Notes under the pieces: generated by a model
Databases searched by the model: none
What the model was told of the DNA's origin: nothing
The model's input: only the letters and a program-made list of their open reading frames with translations
Made by a program: the position numbers and the translations under genes
Part shown: positions 40,273-50,149 of the stretch, piece by piece
Layout: each line of letters starts with the position of its first letter
Numbering within the stretch: position 1 is the first letter of the stretch
Source: Corynebacterium urogenitale
GTDB taxonomy: Bacteria > Actinomycetota > Actinomycetes > Mycobacteriales > Mycobacteriaceae
Reading direction: 5' to 3'
Assembly: GCF_009026825.1 (NCBI RefSeq)
Contig: NZ_CP045032.1
Coordinates: forward strand, 1,054,001 to 1,118,000
DNA: 64,000 nucleotides

Positions 40273-40294
40273 AACTTTTATCTGGAAGGGCTAT

Positions 40295-41089
40295 TTAGCG
40301 GAACAGGCCCATGAAGGAACCGGTGCCGATGCGCCAGAACTCGCTGGTGAGGTTCTTAATTTGGGACCAGCGGTGGGCCGCTCCCCACTTGCCGACCTGG
40401 ATCATAGCTTCGGAGACGATGTTGCCGCTCATCTTGGACTCGCCTAGTTCGCGCTCGGTGAAGGTGATGGGCACCTCGCGAACGTCGAAGCCAGCCTCCA
40501 CAGCGCGGAAAGCCAGGTCTACCTGGAAGACGTACCCTGCGGAATCCACTGCGTCGAGGTCGATCTCCTCGAGCACTTCGCGGCGGTACGCACGGTAACC
40601 GCCGGTGATATCGGAAAGACCAGCACCCAGAGCAACAGAGGCGTAAACGTTGCCACCGCGGGACAAGATCTGGCGGGAGGCTGGCCAGTTCACGGTCTTG
40701 CCTCCGCGAACATAGCGGGAGCCAATGACCATTTCTGCGCCTGCGTCGATGCGATCCAGCAGCAGGTGCAGCTGCTCGGGTGCGTGGGAGCCGTCCGCGT
40801 CCATCTCGCACAGGATCTCGTAGTCGCGCTCGAGACCCCACTTGAAGCCGGCGATGTATGCGCCGCCGAGTCCGCCCTTACCTTCGCGGTGGAGAACCTT
40901 GATGCGCTCGTCCTTGGCTGCGAGTTCATCCGCGAGATCGCCGGTGCCGTCCGGGCTAGAATCGTCGACGACCAAGACGTTGACACGATCTGCCTCCGCG
41001 GTGAGGAGGCGGTCGATGATGAGCGGCAGGTTTTCGCGCTCATTGAACGTCGGGATGATGACCAGCGTCTTATCGCTGAGCTTCGCCAT
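40295..41089 (-). CDS. ppm1: polyprenol monophosphomannose synthase
   Basis: 264 aa GT2 glycosyltransferase: [16 protein letters not shown] at the start, [16 protein letters not shown], and catalytic [13 protein letters not shown]. No membrane helices. Transfers mannose from GDP-mannose to polyprenyl phosphate for lipomannan and protein O-mannosylation. In corynebacteria this domain is separate from Lnt, as here, while it is fused in mycobacteria. Confidence 0.92.
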   Translation of the reverse strand: MAKLSDKTLVIIPTFNERENLPLIIDRLLTAEADRVNVLVVDDSSPDGTGDLADELAAKDERIKVLHREGKGGLGGAYIAGFKWGLERDYEILCEMDADGSHAPEQLHLLLDRIDAGAEMVIGSRYVRGGKTVNWPASRQILSRGGNVYASVALGAGLSDITGGYRAYRREVLEEIDLDAVDSAGYVFQVDLAFRAVEAGFDVREVPITFTERELGESKMSGNIVSEAMIQVGKWGAAHRWSQIKNLTSEFWRIGTGSFMGLFR

Positions 41090-41143
41090 GAATAAACAAC
41101 CTTTCTGTGCGGGCTGAAGGGCCCAATTCCTTGACGAGTGTAG

Positions 41144-42823
41144 TCACTTGCGTTGCTTTGTGCCGACTTGAGCCCGGCGTGTCTGCTTCCGTGCTGCAGC
41201 CCGGCGGCTTTCCTGGTTTGTCGATGCCACCCCTACCCTGCTTGCAGTCAAAGCCCCGATCGTAGCGAGGAGACCCACGATGGCAATGATGCGCTCGACC
41301 CAAGGGCCGACTTTCGCTGAAATGGTGAGATTGCTGTGCAGTGGCACCGTCGCAGTGAGGGTGGCGGGTGTGAAGATATGACTTTGTTCCACGACGGAGC
41401 CATCCGGCATGACGATGGCCGAAACACCACTTGTCGCCGCGACGACGAGGGAACGGTTGTATTCCATCGCGCGCATGCGACTCATGGCGAGCTGCTGGTA
41501 TGTCATGTCGGTGAAACCGAAGGTGGCATTGTTCGTCGGCGTGGACAATAACTGCGCACCGGCGAGTACAGCGTCGCGAGGTGCGCCGTCGAAGGAGATC
41601 TCGTAGCAGGTGGCTACGCCCACAGTGACTGGTTCCGAGCGGGAGGAGTTTGGGGAGAAGGGCGCCATCTGCACGGCACCGTCGTCCGTGCCGGGCTGGA
41701 AATTGCCTGCGCGGTCCACGAGCGGTGTGATTTTGCGCAGCAGGTCCCGCATAGGCATGTATTCACCAAATGGCTGCAAGTATTTCTTCTCGTGAACATC
41801 TCCCGCTCCATCGGCACCCCAAACGTACATGCTGTTGTGCTCAGGAGACACGGTGCCGACGAGGATCGGAGCTCCGACACTGTCCACGGAGCGTTGGATG
41901 ATCCTCGCTGCCTCCGGGTTAATGAACGGGTTGACGTCCGAGGCATTCTCCGGCCAGAAGACAAGGTCGGGCTGCTGCTCTTCCCCGGTGGCCACGCGCG
42001 CAGCATACTTCTCCGTTTGCCGAGCGTGATTATCGAGGACAGCGCGGCGCTGTGCTGCGAAATCTAGGCCGAGACGCGGGACATTGCCTTGGATTGCCGC
42101 GATGCGGACCGAGTTCTCGCCATTTGCTTTAACCTGCTCCGGGTCTTCCGGTGGATCTTGGGAAGCCGTGAGGGAGATTGCGCCACCGATGCCCACAGTC
42201 AAAGCCAGAGCCACGGCAGCTGGAACTGCCCAGTGATACCGGGAATTGGGGGCCTGCTGGCGTCGGAAGAAAGGAAAACGGCCTACGCCGACAGCCCACA
42301 GCAACCAGGCTAGGGCGGCGCCGGAGAGGACGACGACGAAGGTCACCAAGGCAGGGCCGCCCCACTGAATCCACCATGCCAACGGGCCACCCACCTGGCC
42401 CCAAGCCAGCCGTCCCCACGGGAACCCGCCGAAAGGCCAGGAGGACCGCAACCACTCAGTAGCAACGAACCACGCTGATAGTGCAGCCGAGGACAAGGCG
42501 ACCACCGTTAGTGGATACTCCGACGGGCGGCGGATGAGGTAGCGCGCGCCGATGCCAAATAGAAGCGAGTACAGCGACTGAACGATCGCCAGCGCAACCC
42601 ATGCATACCAACCGACGAATTCTCCCACCCACGGAAGCAGCAAAAGGTAGAGCACCGCCCCCTGCAGCCAGGAGGCCAGGATCGCGTTAGAACGGTCCAG
42701 CGCCAAGAAGAACAGCGCGCAACCTAACGGAGCCGACCACCAGAGGCCCGTCGGCTGGTAGGAGGCGAAAAGCATCAGGCCACTGAAGGCAGCGACCACA
42801 AGGCGAAAGAAGCGGGGCATCAC
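41144..42823 (-). CDS. lnt: apolipoprotein N-acyltransferase
   Basis: 559 aa. Six to seven membrane helices (1-220), then a nitrilase-fold domain outside the membrane with Glu in DLVFWPENASD, Lys in HEKKYLQPFGEYMP and Cys in GVATCYEISFD, the Glu-Lys-Cys triad. C-terminal membrane helix and basic tail. Adds the third acyl chain to lipoproteins and partners with Ppm1. Confidence 0.93.
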   Translation of the reverse strand: MMPRFFRLVVAAFSGLMLFASYQPTGLWWSAPLGCALFFLALDRSNAILASWLQGAVLYLLLLPWVGEFVGWYAWVALAIVQSLYSLLFGIGARYLIRRPSEYPLTVVALSSAALSAWFVATEWLRSSWPFGGFPWGRLAWGQVGGPLAWWIQWGGPALVTFVVVLSGAALAWLLWAVGVGRFPFFRRQQAPNSRYHWAVPAAVALALTVGIGGAISLTASQDPPEDPEQVKANGENSVRIAAIQGNVPRLGLDFAAQRRAVLDNHARQTEKYAARVATGEEQQPDLVFWPENASDVNPFINPEAARIIQRSVDSVGAPILVGTVSPEHNSMYVWGADGAGDVHEKKYLQPFGEYMPMRDLLRKITPLVDRAGNFQPGTDDGAVQMAPFSPNSSRSEPVTVGVATCYEISFDGAPRDAVLAGAQLLSTPTNNATFGFTDMTYQQLAMSRMRAMEYNRSLVVAATSGVSAIVMPDGSVVEQSHIFTPATLTATVPLHSNLTISAKVGPWVERIIAIVGLLATIGALTASRVGVASTNQESRRAAARKQTRRAQVGTKQRK

Positions 42824-43317
42824 TCCAAGGTTCCTCGAGGCTGGTCGCCGTGGGAACCGGACGATGGGTTGTTCTCGCCCTCACGGTGGTCGATGACCTC
42901 TCCCCAACCGGGAATGTTCTGGCTTCCCGGGGCGCCATAGCGCGTGACGGTGGTGAATGTCGTACCGCCGAAACGGGCGAGGGCTGAGCGTGCGCTGGCG
43001 CCAATCATCTTGCGGATGAGTGCTCGCGTTGGGGGCAGCATCAGCAACAGGCCACTCGCAGTTGTGAGAATGCCTGGCACCGCAACCATGAAAGCGCCGA
43101 CAACCGTGAGAGCAGCATCGGCAGTCAGCCGTCCGGGATTGTCCTGCTGTGTCGACACGCGGGCCGTGAGGGCGCGGAGTTGCCATGCGGAGACGACGAT
43201 GCCCGCGATGAAGAGTCCGATGAGGAGCAGAATTGCCCAGCCGAAGCCGATCCACAGTCCTAGGAGGAAAAAGACTATTAATTCGGACAGTAAGTAGGCG
43301 GCTGCCAGCAACGGCAT
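42820..43317 (-). CDS. FxsA-family membrane protein
   Basis: 165 aa, start overlapping nothing upstream, stop overlapping lnt start by four bases. Membrane helices near residues 1-20, 22-45 and 70-100 (LTVVGAFMVAVPGILTTASGLLLMLPPTR is the typical FxsA segment). FxsA in E. coli affects phage T7 exclusion; role here unknown. Confidence 0.85.
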   Translation of the reverse strand: MPLLAAAYLLSELIVFFLLGLWIGFGWAILLLIGLFIAGIVVSAWQLRALTARVSTQQDNPGRLTADAALTVVGAFMVAVPGILTTASGLLLMLPPTRALIRKMIGASARSALARFGGTTFTTVTRYGAPGSQNIPGWGEVIDHREGENNPSSGSHGDQPRGTLE

Positions 43318-43499
43318 GGAATAGGCTCCTTGATCTCGAGTAGCGACTCGGTGGTTTGTTGGACTGAAGGTTAGCTTCCCTCAAGTCTAGTGGCATCAGG
43401 CTCGGAGTTCGGTTTTGAAATACTGAGCGCCCACTACTAAATTCTTGTACGCTTCATTTATAACAATTCTGCAAATATTCCAGAATGGGGAAATTCACT

Positions 43500-43862
43500 A
43501 TGCGCCTGCGCCGCTCTGCACTCACCGTCGCCACCATCGCCGCTCTGTCCTTCACTGCCGTTGCGCCAGCTCAGGCACAGGAGGCGGAGCAGCCGCAGTC
43601 TTCTCAGGGCCTGAATTTGCAGTCATCGGAAGGTGGTTCCCAGGCCGCCCTAGCGGGCGACAGTGGCTCCTCGGAGAGCTCCTCCAGCAGCTCCTCCCAG
43701 ACGGAGAAGGAGGAGGGCGCCGAGGAAGGTCAGGATGCTCAGACCTGGTGGAATAACCTGCACCCCATCCTCAAGTTCATGGTGGGAACCGCTGCCGCGA
43801 CCGGGATCTTCGTGGTCTTCGGCATGCTCCGCACCCTCTTCTACAACATCGCTGGCGTCTAA
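43500..43862 (+). CDS. secreted/membrane small protein
   Basis: 120 aa from ATG 43500 (GGGGA eight bases upstream; ATG 43485 also possible). Signal peptide RRSALTVATIAALSFTAVAPAQAQ with AQA cleavage site, a Ser/Gly/Glu-rich middle, and a C-terminal hydrophobic helix (FMVGTAAATGIFVVFGML). Corynebacteria have several such small exported proteins; no function known. Confidence 0.75.
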   Translation: MRLRRSALTVATIAALSFTAVAPAQAQEAEQPQSSQGLNLQSSEGGSQAALAGDSGSSESSSSSSSQTEKEEGAEEGQDAQTWWNNLHPILKFMVGTAAATGIFVVFGMLRTLFYNIAGV

Positions 43863-44638
43863 CGAGGAGCGCGTCGCCACAGCCAGCGAGGAACGATCTG
43901 CATTGCTGCAGCCAAGGCCCTGAGCTTTCCCGGAATCCACACGTCGTGTGTTTTCGGGTTGGCTAGGGCCTTTACTGTTGCCTCGGCCACCACGTCAGGT
44001 GTGGAAGACAACGGGGCCGGATCCATACCCTCGGTCATTCGCCCTATGACAAAACCAGGTCGTACCACGAGCAAACGGACACCGGTACCGACCAGGGCAT
44101 CCTGCATGCCCTGACAGAAGCCATCCAATCCTGCCTTTGCCGAACCATATACGTAATTTGGGCGCCGCACCCTGGCACCGGCGATCGAGGAGAAGGCCAC
44201 AGCCGTGCCACTACCCCGCTGTTTCATCCGCTGGGTCAGTTCCGTCAGCAGCACGGCCTGAGAGGTGAAATCCGTATGCAGGATCCTCTCTACCTCAGCG
44301 CCACTGCGTTCGGCTTCGGCTTGGTCACCGAGGACTCCGAACATCGCCAAAGCGATGTCGATTGGCTGCTGCCCAGCCTGCTCAATCTCATCGATGATCT
44401 TCCCGTGCTCGGAGCAATCGGTAGCGTCGAAAAACACACAACGCACATCGACAGCACCACGCCGGCGCAAATCTGCAACCTGAGCTTCGAGGGCGTCCAT
44501 GCGCCGCCCCGCGAGAATCAGTCGGTTGCCGGCGGCAAGGCGGGTGGCGATCTCTGCTCCTATTTCACTGGTCGCACCAAAGATGGCGATCGTCTTAATG
44601 GTGGGCACTGTCGAGGATTCAGTGGTCTTGTCAGTCAC
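43859..44638 (-). CDS. SDR related to DprE2 (decaprenylphosphoryl-ketopentose reductase)
   Basis: 259 aa. NAD(P) motif IFGATSEIGAEIATRLA, SSIAGARVRRPNYVYGSAKAGLDGF with Ser-Tyr-Lys, LLVVRPGFVIGRMTEGM and C-terminal PRWLWRRAPR. These match DprE2, which makes the arabinose donor for arabinogalactan. No DprE1 is adjacent, so a DprE2 paralogue is also possible. Confidence 0.75.
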   Translation of the reverse strand: MTDKTTESSTVPTIKTIAIFGATSEIGAEIATRLAAGNRLILAGRRMDALEAQVADLRRRGAVDVRCVFFDATDCSEHGKIIDEIEQAGQQPIDIALAMFGVLGDQAEAERSGAEVERILHTDFTSQAVLLTELTQRMKQRGSGTAVAFSSIAGARVRRPNYVYGSAKAGLDGFCQGMQDALVGTGVRLLVVRPGFVIGRMTEGMDPAPLSSTPDVVAEATVKALANPKTHDVWIPGKLRALAAAMQIVPRWLWRRAPR

Positions 44639-44665
44639 GCCACCAGTGTAGAACCGACAGCAAAC

Positions 44666-47386
44666 TTAAGCTTCCAACGCCACGACCGAACGGTTGATAG
44701 CCTTGACCGCCTTCCTGCCGGTGGCCTTGACCTCATCGCTGTAGGCCGTCTGTCGCAACTGGTCTAGCAGATCGACGACACGGCGGCACCAGCGAACAAA
44801 GTCGCCAGGCGTGAGTACTGCGCCGGATGCCTCCGCGGCTTTGAGGCAGTATTCCAACGGGGCGCCTGCAGTCCACTGGTGAATGGCGGTGGCGAAGCCC
44901 AGCTCGGGCACGCGTGTGCCACTAAGCCCGTGGCGCTTCTCGTCGAAGTTCAGCTCCTCGTAGATGCGGATGGTGTTATCGATCGCGGTCGCCAGATCAT
45001 CCGTCGGCACCTCCATCGCCTCACCGGATTCCTTGCGATTTTCGAAAACGACCACGCTGGCCACGGCCGCCAGTTCTGCGGGATCGAGGTCGTCCCAAAT
45101 TCCGCGGCGCAGGCACTGAGCCACGAGCAGGTCGGACTCGTGGTGAATGCGTGCCAGGCGCTCGCCCTCCATGGTGATCTCCGCGGTCTTGACACCCTCA
45201 GCATCCACTGCGGTCTCTACGTAATCGAGTTCCTCGAGCAAAGCAACGATGCGGTTGAACTGTGCAGCGAGGCTATCGGTGGAGGGGTCGGTCGCCTTCT
45301 GCTCGAACTCTAGGCGGCGCTGAGCCTTGATGTATTGCACAGCAACCTGGGCGATGTCCTCGCGGTTTTTCCAGCCGTGGACAGGGTGCATCTGCACCTG
45401 CTGCCGCAGTGCGGTGGCTTTCGCCGAACCTCCCTTAGCTTTGGGCTTCAGCTTGGCTGGCTTGTGTTCGAAGTGCATGCGGCGGAGATTGGCGGCGACG
45501 GAGCGCGCTTGCTTCTTCGGCGCGCGACCCACGCCCTTGTGCAGGCGCATCTGTCCGATGAGCACGGGAGTGTTGCCGAACATGTTCGCTTGGATCCGCT
45601 CCACCCAGCCCTCGTCGGTGATGATCGTTGGGCGTGGGTGCCGGGGCGAAGAATCCTGACGGATGACGACAGCGGTCATCGGGTCGCGCCCAGTGGGAAG
45701 GGCGATGACATCGCCCGTGCGCAGACTACGCAGCAGGGCGATGATCTCCCCTTGGCGCTCATCACCTGCGTGCCTCTTCGCCCGGCGTTCCTCCTGCGCC
45801 AATTCTCGGCGCAAGCGTGCATAGTCCACAGCTTGTGCGAGGTGCTCGGACACTTGAGAATCCTCGTCCGATAGTGCTGTCGCTACCGCAGCTTCCAGTT
45901 CCTTCGTCTGCACGGCTAGTTCACGTCGGCGGCGTTCCACCGCCTCGGCACGTTCTACGACGCTGCCATTGGCCTGATACTGCGCAAAGGATCGGTCCAG
46001 CAGGCGTAGCGACCCCTCCCAGCCTTGGGTGCCGAGCATATTGACGGCCATGTTGTAGCCGGGACGGAATGTGGAGTCCAGCGGGTAGGTGCGTGTGGAG
46101 GCAAGGCCTGCGACGGCATAGGGGTCAATCCCCTGGCTCCACAGCACAACGGCATTACCGACTGTGTCGATGCCGCGGCGGCCGGCTCGGCCAGTGAGCT
46201 GTGTGTATTGACCTGGTGTGAGATCGACGTGGGCTTCGCCATTGAATTTCACGAGTTTTTCCAGCACCACAGAGCGTGCCGGCATGTTGATACCCAAGGC
46301 CAGGGTCTCCGTGGCGAAGCACACCCTCAAAAGCCCACGGGAGAAGAGATCTTCCACGATGTGGCGAAAAGCTGGCAGCATACCCGCGTGGTGGCAGGCG
46401 AAGCCCCTGGAAAGTGCCCTGCGAAATTGGCGGAAGCCAAGGACATTCAGGTCTTCTGGTGTGAGGCCGGAGACACCCTCCTCCACAGTGCGCAAAATTT
46501 CTTCACGCTCGTGTGGACGCGTGAAATCGACCTTGTCGACCAGCAGTTGCTTTACGGCAGCATCGCAGCCGGCGCGAGAGAAGATGAAATAGATGGCGGG
46601 CAGCATCTTTGCCGCGGCCATGTGTTGCACCACGTCGGAGCGCTTTGGTCCGCGCCTTTTGCCAGTTTGTTCCTGCTTGGCCGCCGCTGCCACGACAGCG
46701 CGATTTATCGACCCTATGTGTTCATCGGGATTATCAAATAGGGGCAAGATTTGCCGACCGACCATCATGAATTGATTGAGCGGCACGGGACGTTTGTCGG
46801 TGACAATGATGTCTGTCTCGCCACGGACGGTGCGCAACCATCCACCGAATTCTTCGACATTGGACACAGTCGCGGAAAGGCTGACCAGGATCACCCGCGA
46901 ATCGAGGTTGAGAATCGCCTCCTCCCACACCGGGCCTCGGGAGGGGTCGGAGAGGAAGTGGACCTCGTCCATCACCACGTGCGTTAGTGTGCGAAGACGG
47001 TCGGAGTCTGCGTAGATCATGTTGCGCAGAACCTCGGTGGTCATCACCACGATCGGTGCGTCGCCGTTGATCGTCACGTCACCGGTGAGCAGACCGACGT
47101 TGTCCTCACCGTATCTGTCGACGAGGTCGTGGAACTTTTGGTTACTGAGCGCCTTGATCGGGGTCGTGTAGAAGCAAGAGCCCTGATTGTGGAAGGCACT
47201 GTAGACGGCGAATTCGCCGACGACGGTCTTGCCTGCGCCCGTCGGAGCGCCCACCAACACGCCACGTCCTTGGGCGATGGCTTCGGCTGCGTCGAGCTGG
47301 AATGCGTCGAGCCCGAAGGGGTATTGATCCCGGAAGCGTTGCACTTCGGGGCTGTATTCGGTGTTTTGAGAGGTTGGCTCAGTCAT
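44666..47386 (-). CDS. helY: Ski2-like DEAD/DEAH helicase HelY
   Basis: 906 aa. Walker A GAPTGAGKTVVGEFA (about 40), DEVH in VVMDEVHFLSDP (about 138), SATVSN, and QLTGRAGRRGID (about 400), then a DSHCT-type C-terminal domain. Superfamily 2 helicase of the Mtr4/Ski2 group, found downstream of tatC in Actinobacteria; substrate probably RNA. Confidence 0.92.
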   Translation of the reverse strand: MTEPTSQNTEYSPEVQRFRDQYPFGLDAFQLDAAEAIAQGRGVLVGAPTGAGKTVVGEFAVYSAFHNQGSCFYTTPIKALSNQKFHDLVDRYGEDNVGLLTGDVTINGDAPIVVMTTEVLRNMIYADSDRLRTLTHVVMDEVHFLSDPSRGPVWEEAILNLDSRVILVSLSATVSNVEEFGGWLRTVRGETDIIVTDKRPVPLNQFMMVGRQILPLFDNPDEHIGSINRAVVAAAAKQEQTGKRRGPKRSDVVQHMAAAKMLPAIYFIFSRAGCDAAVKQLLVDKVDFTRPHEREEILRTVEEGVSGLTPEDLNVLGFRQFRRALSRGFACHHAGMLPAFRHIVEDLFSRGLLRVCFATETLALGINMPARSVVLEKLVKFNGEAHVDLTPGQYTQLTGRAGRRGIDTVGNAVVLWSQGIDPYAVAGLASTRTYPLDSTFRPGYNMAVNMLGTQGWEGSLRLLDRSFAQYQANGSVVERAEAVERRRRELAVQTKELEAAVATALSDEDSQVSEHLAQAVDYARLRRELAQEERRAKRHAGDERQGEIIALLRSLRTGDVIALPTGRDPMTAVVIRQDSSPRHPRPTIITDEGWVERIQANMFGNTPVLIGQMRLHKGVGRAPKKQARSVAANLRRMHFEHKPAKLKPKAKGGSAKATALRQQVQMHPVHGWKNREDIAQVAVQYIKAQRRLEFEQKATDPSTDSLAAQFNRIVALLEELDYVETAVDAEGVKTAEITMEGERLARIHHESDLLVAQCLRRGIWDDLDPAELAAVASVVVFENRKESGEAMEVPTDDLATAIDNTIRIYEELNFDEKRHGLSGTRVPELGFATAIHQWTAGAPLEYCLKAAEASGAVLTPGDFVRWCRRVVDLLDQLRQTAYSDEVKATGRKAVKAINRSVVALEA

Positions 47387-47487
47387 CGCTGACGAGCCTA
47401 CCCTTCGCCGAGTTTTCCGTCCCGATGTGGGGAGAGTCCGCGCTACTGAGCCGGTGTCAACTCCCGTTAGTTCGGAGGTTGGCGGGT

Positions 47488-48687
47488 TTAGAGAACGTCG
47501 TCGAAGTATCCTCCGGCCTGTGCCCCGCCATTGTTTGGCTGCTGGCCGCTGTGCGTATCCGTGTGATTGTTCTGGTTCGACGTCACTTGCTGCCCGTTTC
47601 CATAGTGAGCGCGTAAATCGAGGCCTTCGCGACGACCGTACGTGGATTGCGTCACGGGCCGTGCGCCACTGCTACTGCGTGGAGCTGGGGTGGCTACGCC
47701 CACTGGGTACTGTTCGGAGACGCTGGTGGGGTGATCGATAGCCGCTGGCCCACCGATGTCGCTTGCGCTTCCCAAGCTATCTGGGCTGGAAATTGGGGCT
47801 GCTGCGCCGATAGAAGTGCTTTCTTCGTCGCCTGCATCGAGCCAATCTGGTCGCTTACGCTTGCGACGCTTGTCGTTGATACGGGCAATCTGGGTAGCCA
47901 TCTCCATCAGCAGACAAAGTGCCAATGCCAGGATGACCATCGAGAACGGATCCTGACCAGGGGTTGCGAATGCAGCGAAGACGAAAAGAAACGCCCATAT
48001 ATAGCGTCGCTTGCTCTGAAGCTGGTCGTAGGAGATTACTCCGGCGAGGTTGAGCAATACGGTGATAAGGGGTACTTCGAAACTCACTCCGAAAATGGCA
48101 ATGAGTGCGAGGACGAAGGTGAAGTATTTCTCGCCGTTCAATGCGGAAATCTGGACATTGTCACCCATCGACATGAGGAATTCCAGGCCGTATGAGAGAA
48201 CAAAGTACGCGACGACTGCACCGGCCAAGAAAAGAACGCCGGCTGCTGCGCCAACACCGAATGTCCAACGACGCTCATTCTTTTTGAGGCCCGGAGTGAT
48301 ATAGCCCCAAATCTGGGCGATCCAGAATGGTGACGTGATCACGAGGCCTGCAAGGGATCCGACCTTGAGACGCAGCAGGAACATTTCGAACGGGCTTGTC
48401 GCCAAGAGCGCACACTGCCCATCCGCCGCACTCAGGCGCATCGTTGGGTCCAACGAACAGTAGGGCTCTTTAAGAATGTCACCAAGAGATGGGATTGGAC
48501 CGAGGGTAGATCCGTACCAGAAGTAACCAAAAATGGTGCCAATGCCGATGACGAGGAGGCTCGCGAACAGGCGCTGACGCAGCTCCTGGATGTGCTCGAC
48601 GATACTCATGGTGCCGTCGGCGGACTTCTCCTTGCGCTTCTTGATCGCAAGGAGTCGTTTCTTCGGGGCCGTGGTTGGGGAGGTCAT
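47488..48687 (-). CDS. tatC: Sec-independent translocase TatC
   Basis: 399 aa. Conserved MSIVEHIQELRQRLF at about 27-41, six membrane helices (to about 250; FEVPLITVLLNLAGVI, FVFAAFATPGQDPFSM). A long disordered C-terminal tail of about 110 residues rich in Ser, Pro, Gln and Asn is unusual but seen in actinobacterial TatC. Receptor for twin-arginine signal peptides. Confidence 0.94.
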   Translation of the reverse strand: MTSPTTAPKKRLLAIKKRKEKSADGTMSIVEHIQELRQRLFASLLVIGIGTIFGYFWYGSTLGPIPSLGDILKEPYCSLDPTMRLSAADGQCALLATSPFEMFLLRLKVGSLAGLVITSPFWIAQIWGYITPGLKKNERRWTFGVGAAAGVLFLAGAVVAYFVLSYGLEFLMSMGDNVQISALNGEKYFTFVLALIAIFGVSFEVPLITVLLNLAGVISYDQLQSKRRYIWAFLFVFAAFATPGQDPFSMVILALALCLLMEMATQIARINDKRRKRKRPDWLDAGDEESTSIGAAAPISSPDSLGSASDIGGPAAIDHPTSVSEQYPVGVATPAPRSSSGARPVTQSTYGRREGLDLRAHYGNGQQVTSNQNNHTDTHSGQQPNNGGAQAGGYFDDVL

Positions 48688-48707
48688 TGGCTACCGATCG
48701 GTGTTAT

Positions 48708-49019
48708 TTACTGCTGACCCTGCTGAGGGTAGTCCTGCTGGCCGTAATTGCGCTGAGGCTGTGCCGGTTGCTGCTGCGGCTGAACCTGCGGCTGGCCCTG
48801 CTGCGGCTGAACGAAATTCTGAGCCTGTGGCTGCTGCTGTTCAATCGCCTGCTGCTCGGCCTGCTGAGCCTTCTTATCTGTCTTCATCTCATCCATTTCG
48901 GACTTAAAGATGCGCATGGAGCGTCCCAAGGAGCGTGCCGCATTGGGAAGGCGGGTCGCGCCAAACAGAAGGAAGATGACGAGGGCAATGAGGAGGATTT
49001 CCCATGGACCGAGGCTCAT
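48708..49019 (-). CDS. tatA: Tat translocase subunit TatA
   Basis: 103 aa from ATG 49019. One membrane helix ([19 protein letters not shown]), hinge [23 protein letters not shown] amphipathic helix, then a Gln/Pro-rich tail. Together with TatC 20 bases downstream forms the folded-protein exporter. Confidence 0.93.
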   Translation of the reverse strand: MSLGPWEILLIALVIFLLFGATRLPNAARSLGRSMRIFKSEMDEMKTDKKAQQAEQQAIEQQQPQAQNFVQPQQGQPQVQPQQQPAQPQRNYGQQDYPQQGQQ

Positions 49020-49102
49020 GATGGACCTTTCGCGTTGGGTAGTTGTCACGTCTAGGGCGAATAGCTGTGCAAGCTACGAGCCCGCCAATGTGTGGAAAGT
49101 CT

Positions 49103-50149
49103 TTAGTCACTATAGGCTGCTAAGCCTTGTTGTGCGCGTTGACGCACCCGTTCTTTCAAGCCTATCGGCTCGACCACGTCAATGTCATGGGCGTACGCCA
49201 CACAAAATCTCTCCAACCAGCTGCCGGTTTCCGGCAAAGTCACTGTGGTTGCTCTTTGTTTTTCAGCATGTGGAGTGGATTGTTCTTCCTCATCGTCGAC
49301 AACCCACATGGGGTAGTACTCCAACATCCATGCAACTTCTGGGCTGAGCGTGAGAATCGCCCAATCTTCCCGCTGCGCGAAGTTGAACGGATCCTCACTG
49401 GTTATTTGAGGTATGAGCCGAGTATCTGCGGATCCAGGCTCGCCTTGTTTCAGTCCGCTCATGCGCGTGACTGCGTAGGTGCGCTGCTCGCGACCAGCTT
49501 CCCGACCCCACAGGTAGGTTTCGCCATTGATGAGGGCGAGGTGATCGGGAGTCCACTCCCGACTGGTCACCGTGTCACTACTGAGGGAGTGGTAATCCGC
49601 ACTAACCAAGCGCCGTTCATCGATCGCCTGCTGCAGCAGGGTGAGGTACTCGGCCTCACGCACTTCATCTTCGCTGAGCTCTCCCTTCTCCCCTTGCGAC
49701 GCCAGCAGGCTGGCACGCCCACTGATGTCTGAATGCTGACGCCGTTGCCGCAGGATGTTTCGCAGCTTGGTGGAGACGCTGTCGACGTCCGCGTAGGAGT
49801 CCTCGGGTAGCACGCTGCGCAGCGCTTCGAGGTTGAATAGCAGCACGCCCGCTTCCATCGTGGTCAAGGTCAGGGGCCTGTCCAAACCAGCCGCGTAGCT
49901 GACGTGGGCTGTGGTCTTGTCAACACTGACCTCTACCAGCTGACCAGGCAGATAGCCTGGAAGTCCGCAGCAGGACAGCTTGTGCAACTCGTGCTTAATC
50001 TGCGCGACGGGCAAACCAAGCTGATTAGATGCCTTCATAAAGGTTCCGTTGGGATTGGCGCGGAACCAACTCAACACGTTAAGGCTCTGCAGGAATTGGG
50101 AACCGGCGCCAGAAAGCTTCGTACGACTGTGGGAGTGATTGTCCGTCAT
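49103..50149 (-). CDS. pafC: WYL-domain transcription activator PafC
   Basis: 348 aa from ATG 50149. N-terminal winged helix (about 18-70; LNVLSWFRANPNGTFMKASNQLG), WYL domain (about 150-225; YHSLSSDTV...LINGETYLWGREAGREQRTYAVTRM) and WCX C-terminal domain. Starts four bases inside the pafB 3' end. With PafB it forms the DNA-damage-responsive PafBC activator. Confidence 0.9.
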   Translation of the reverse strand: MTDNHSHSRTKLSGAGSQFLQSLNVLSWFRANPNGTFMKASNQLGLPVAQIKHELHKLSCCGLPGYLPGQLVEVSVDKTTAHVSYAAGLDRPLTLTTMEAGVLLFNLEALRSVLPEDSYADVDSVSTKLRNILRQRRQHSDISGRASLLASQGEKGELSEDEVREAEYLTLLQQAIDERRLVSADYHSLSSDTVTSREWTPDHLALINGETYLWGREAGREQRTYAVTRMSGLKQGEPGSADTRLIPQITSEDPFNFAQREDWAILTLSPEVAWMLEYYPMWVVDDEEEQSTPHAEKQRATTVTLPETGSWLERFCVAYAHDIDVVEPIGLKERVRQRAQQGLAAYSD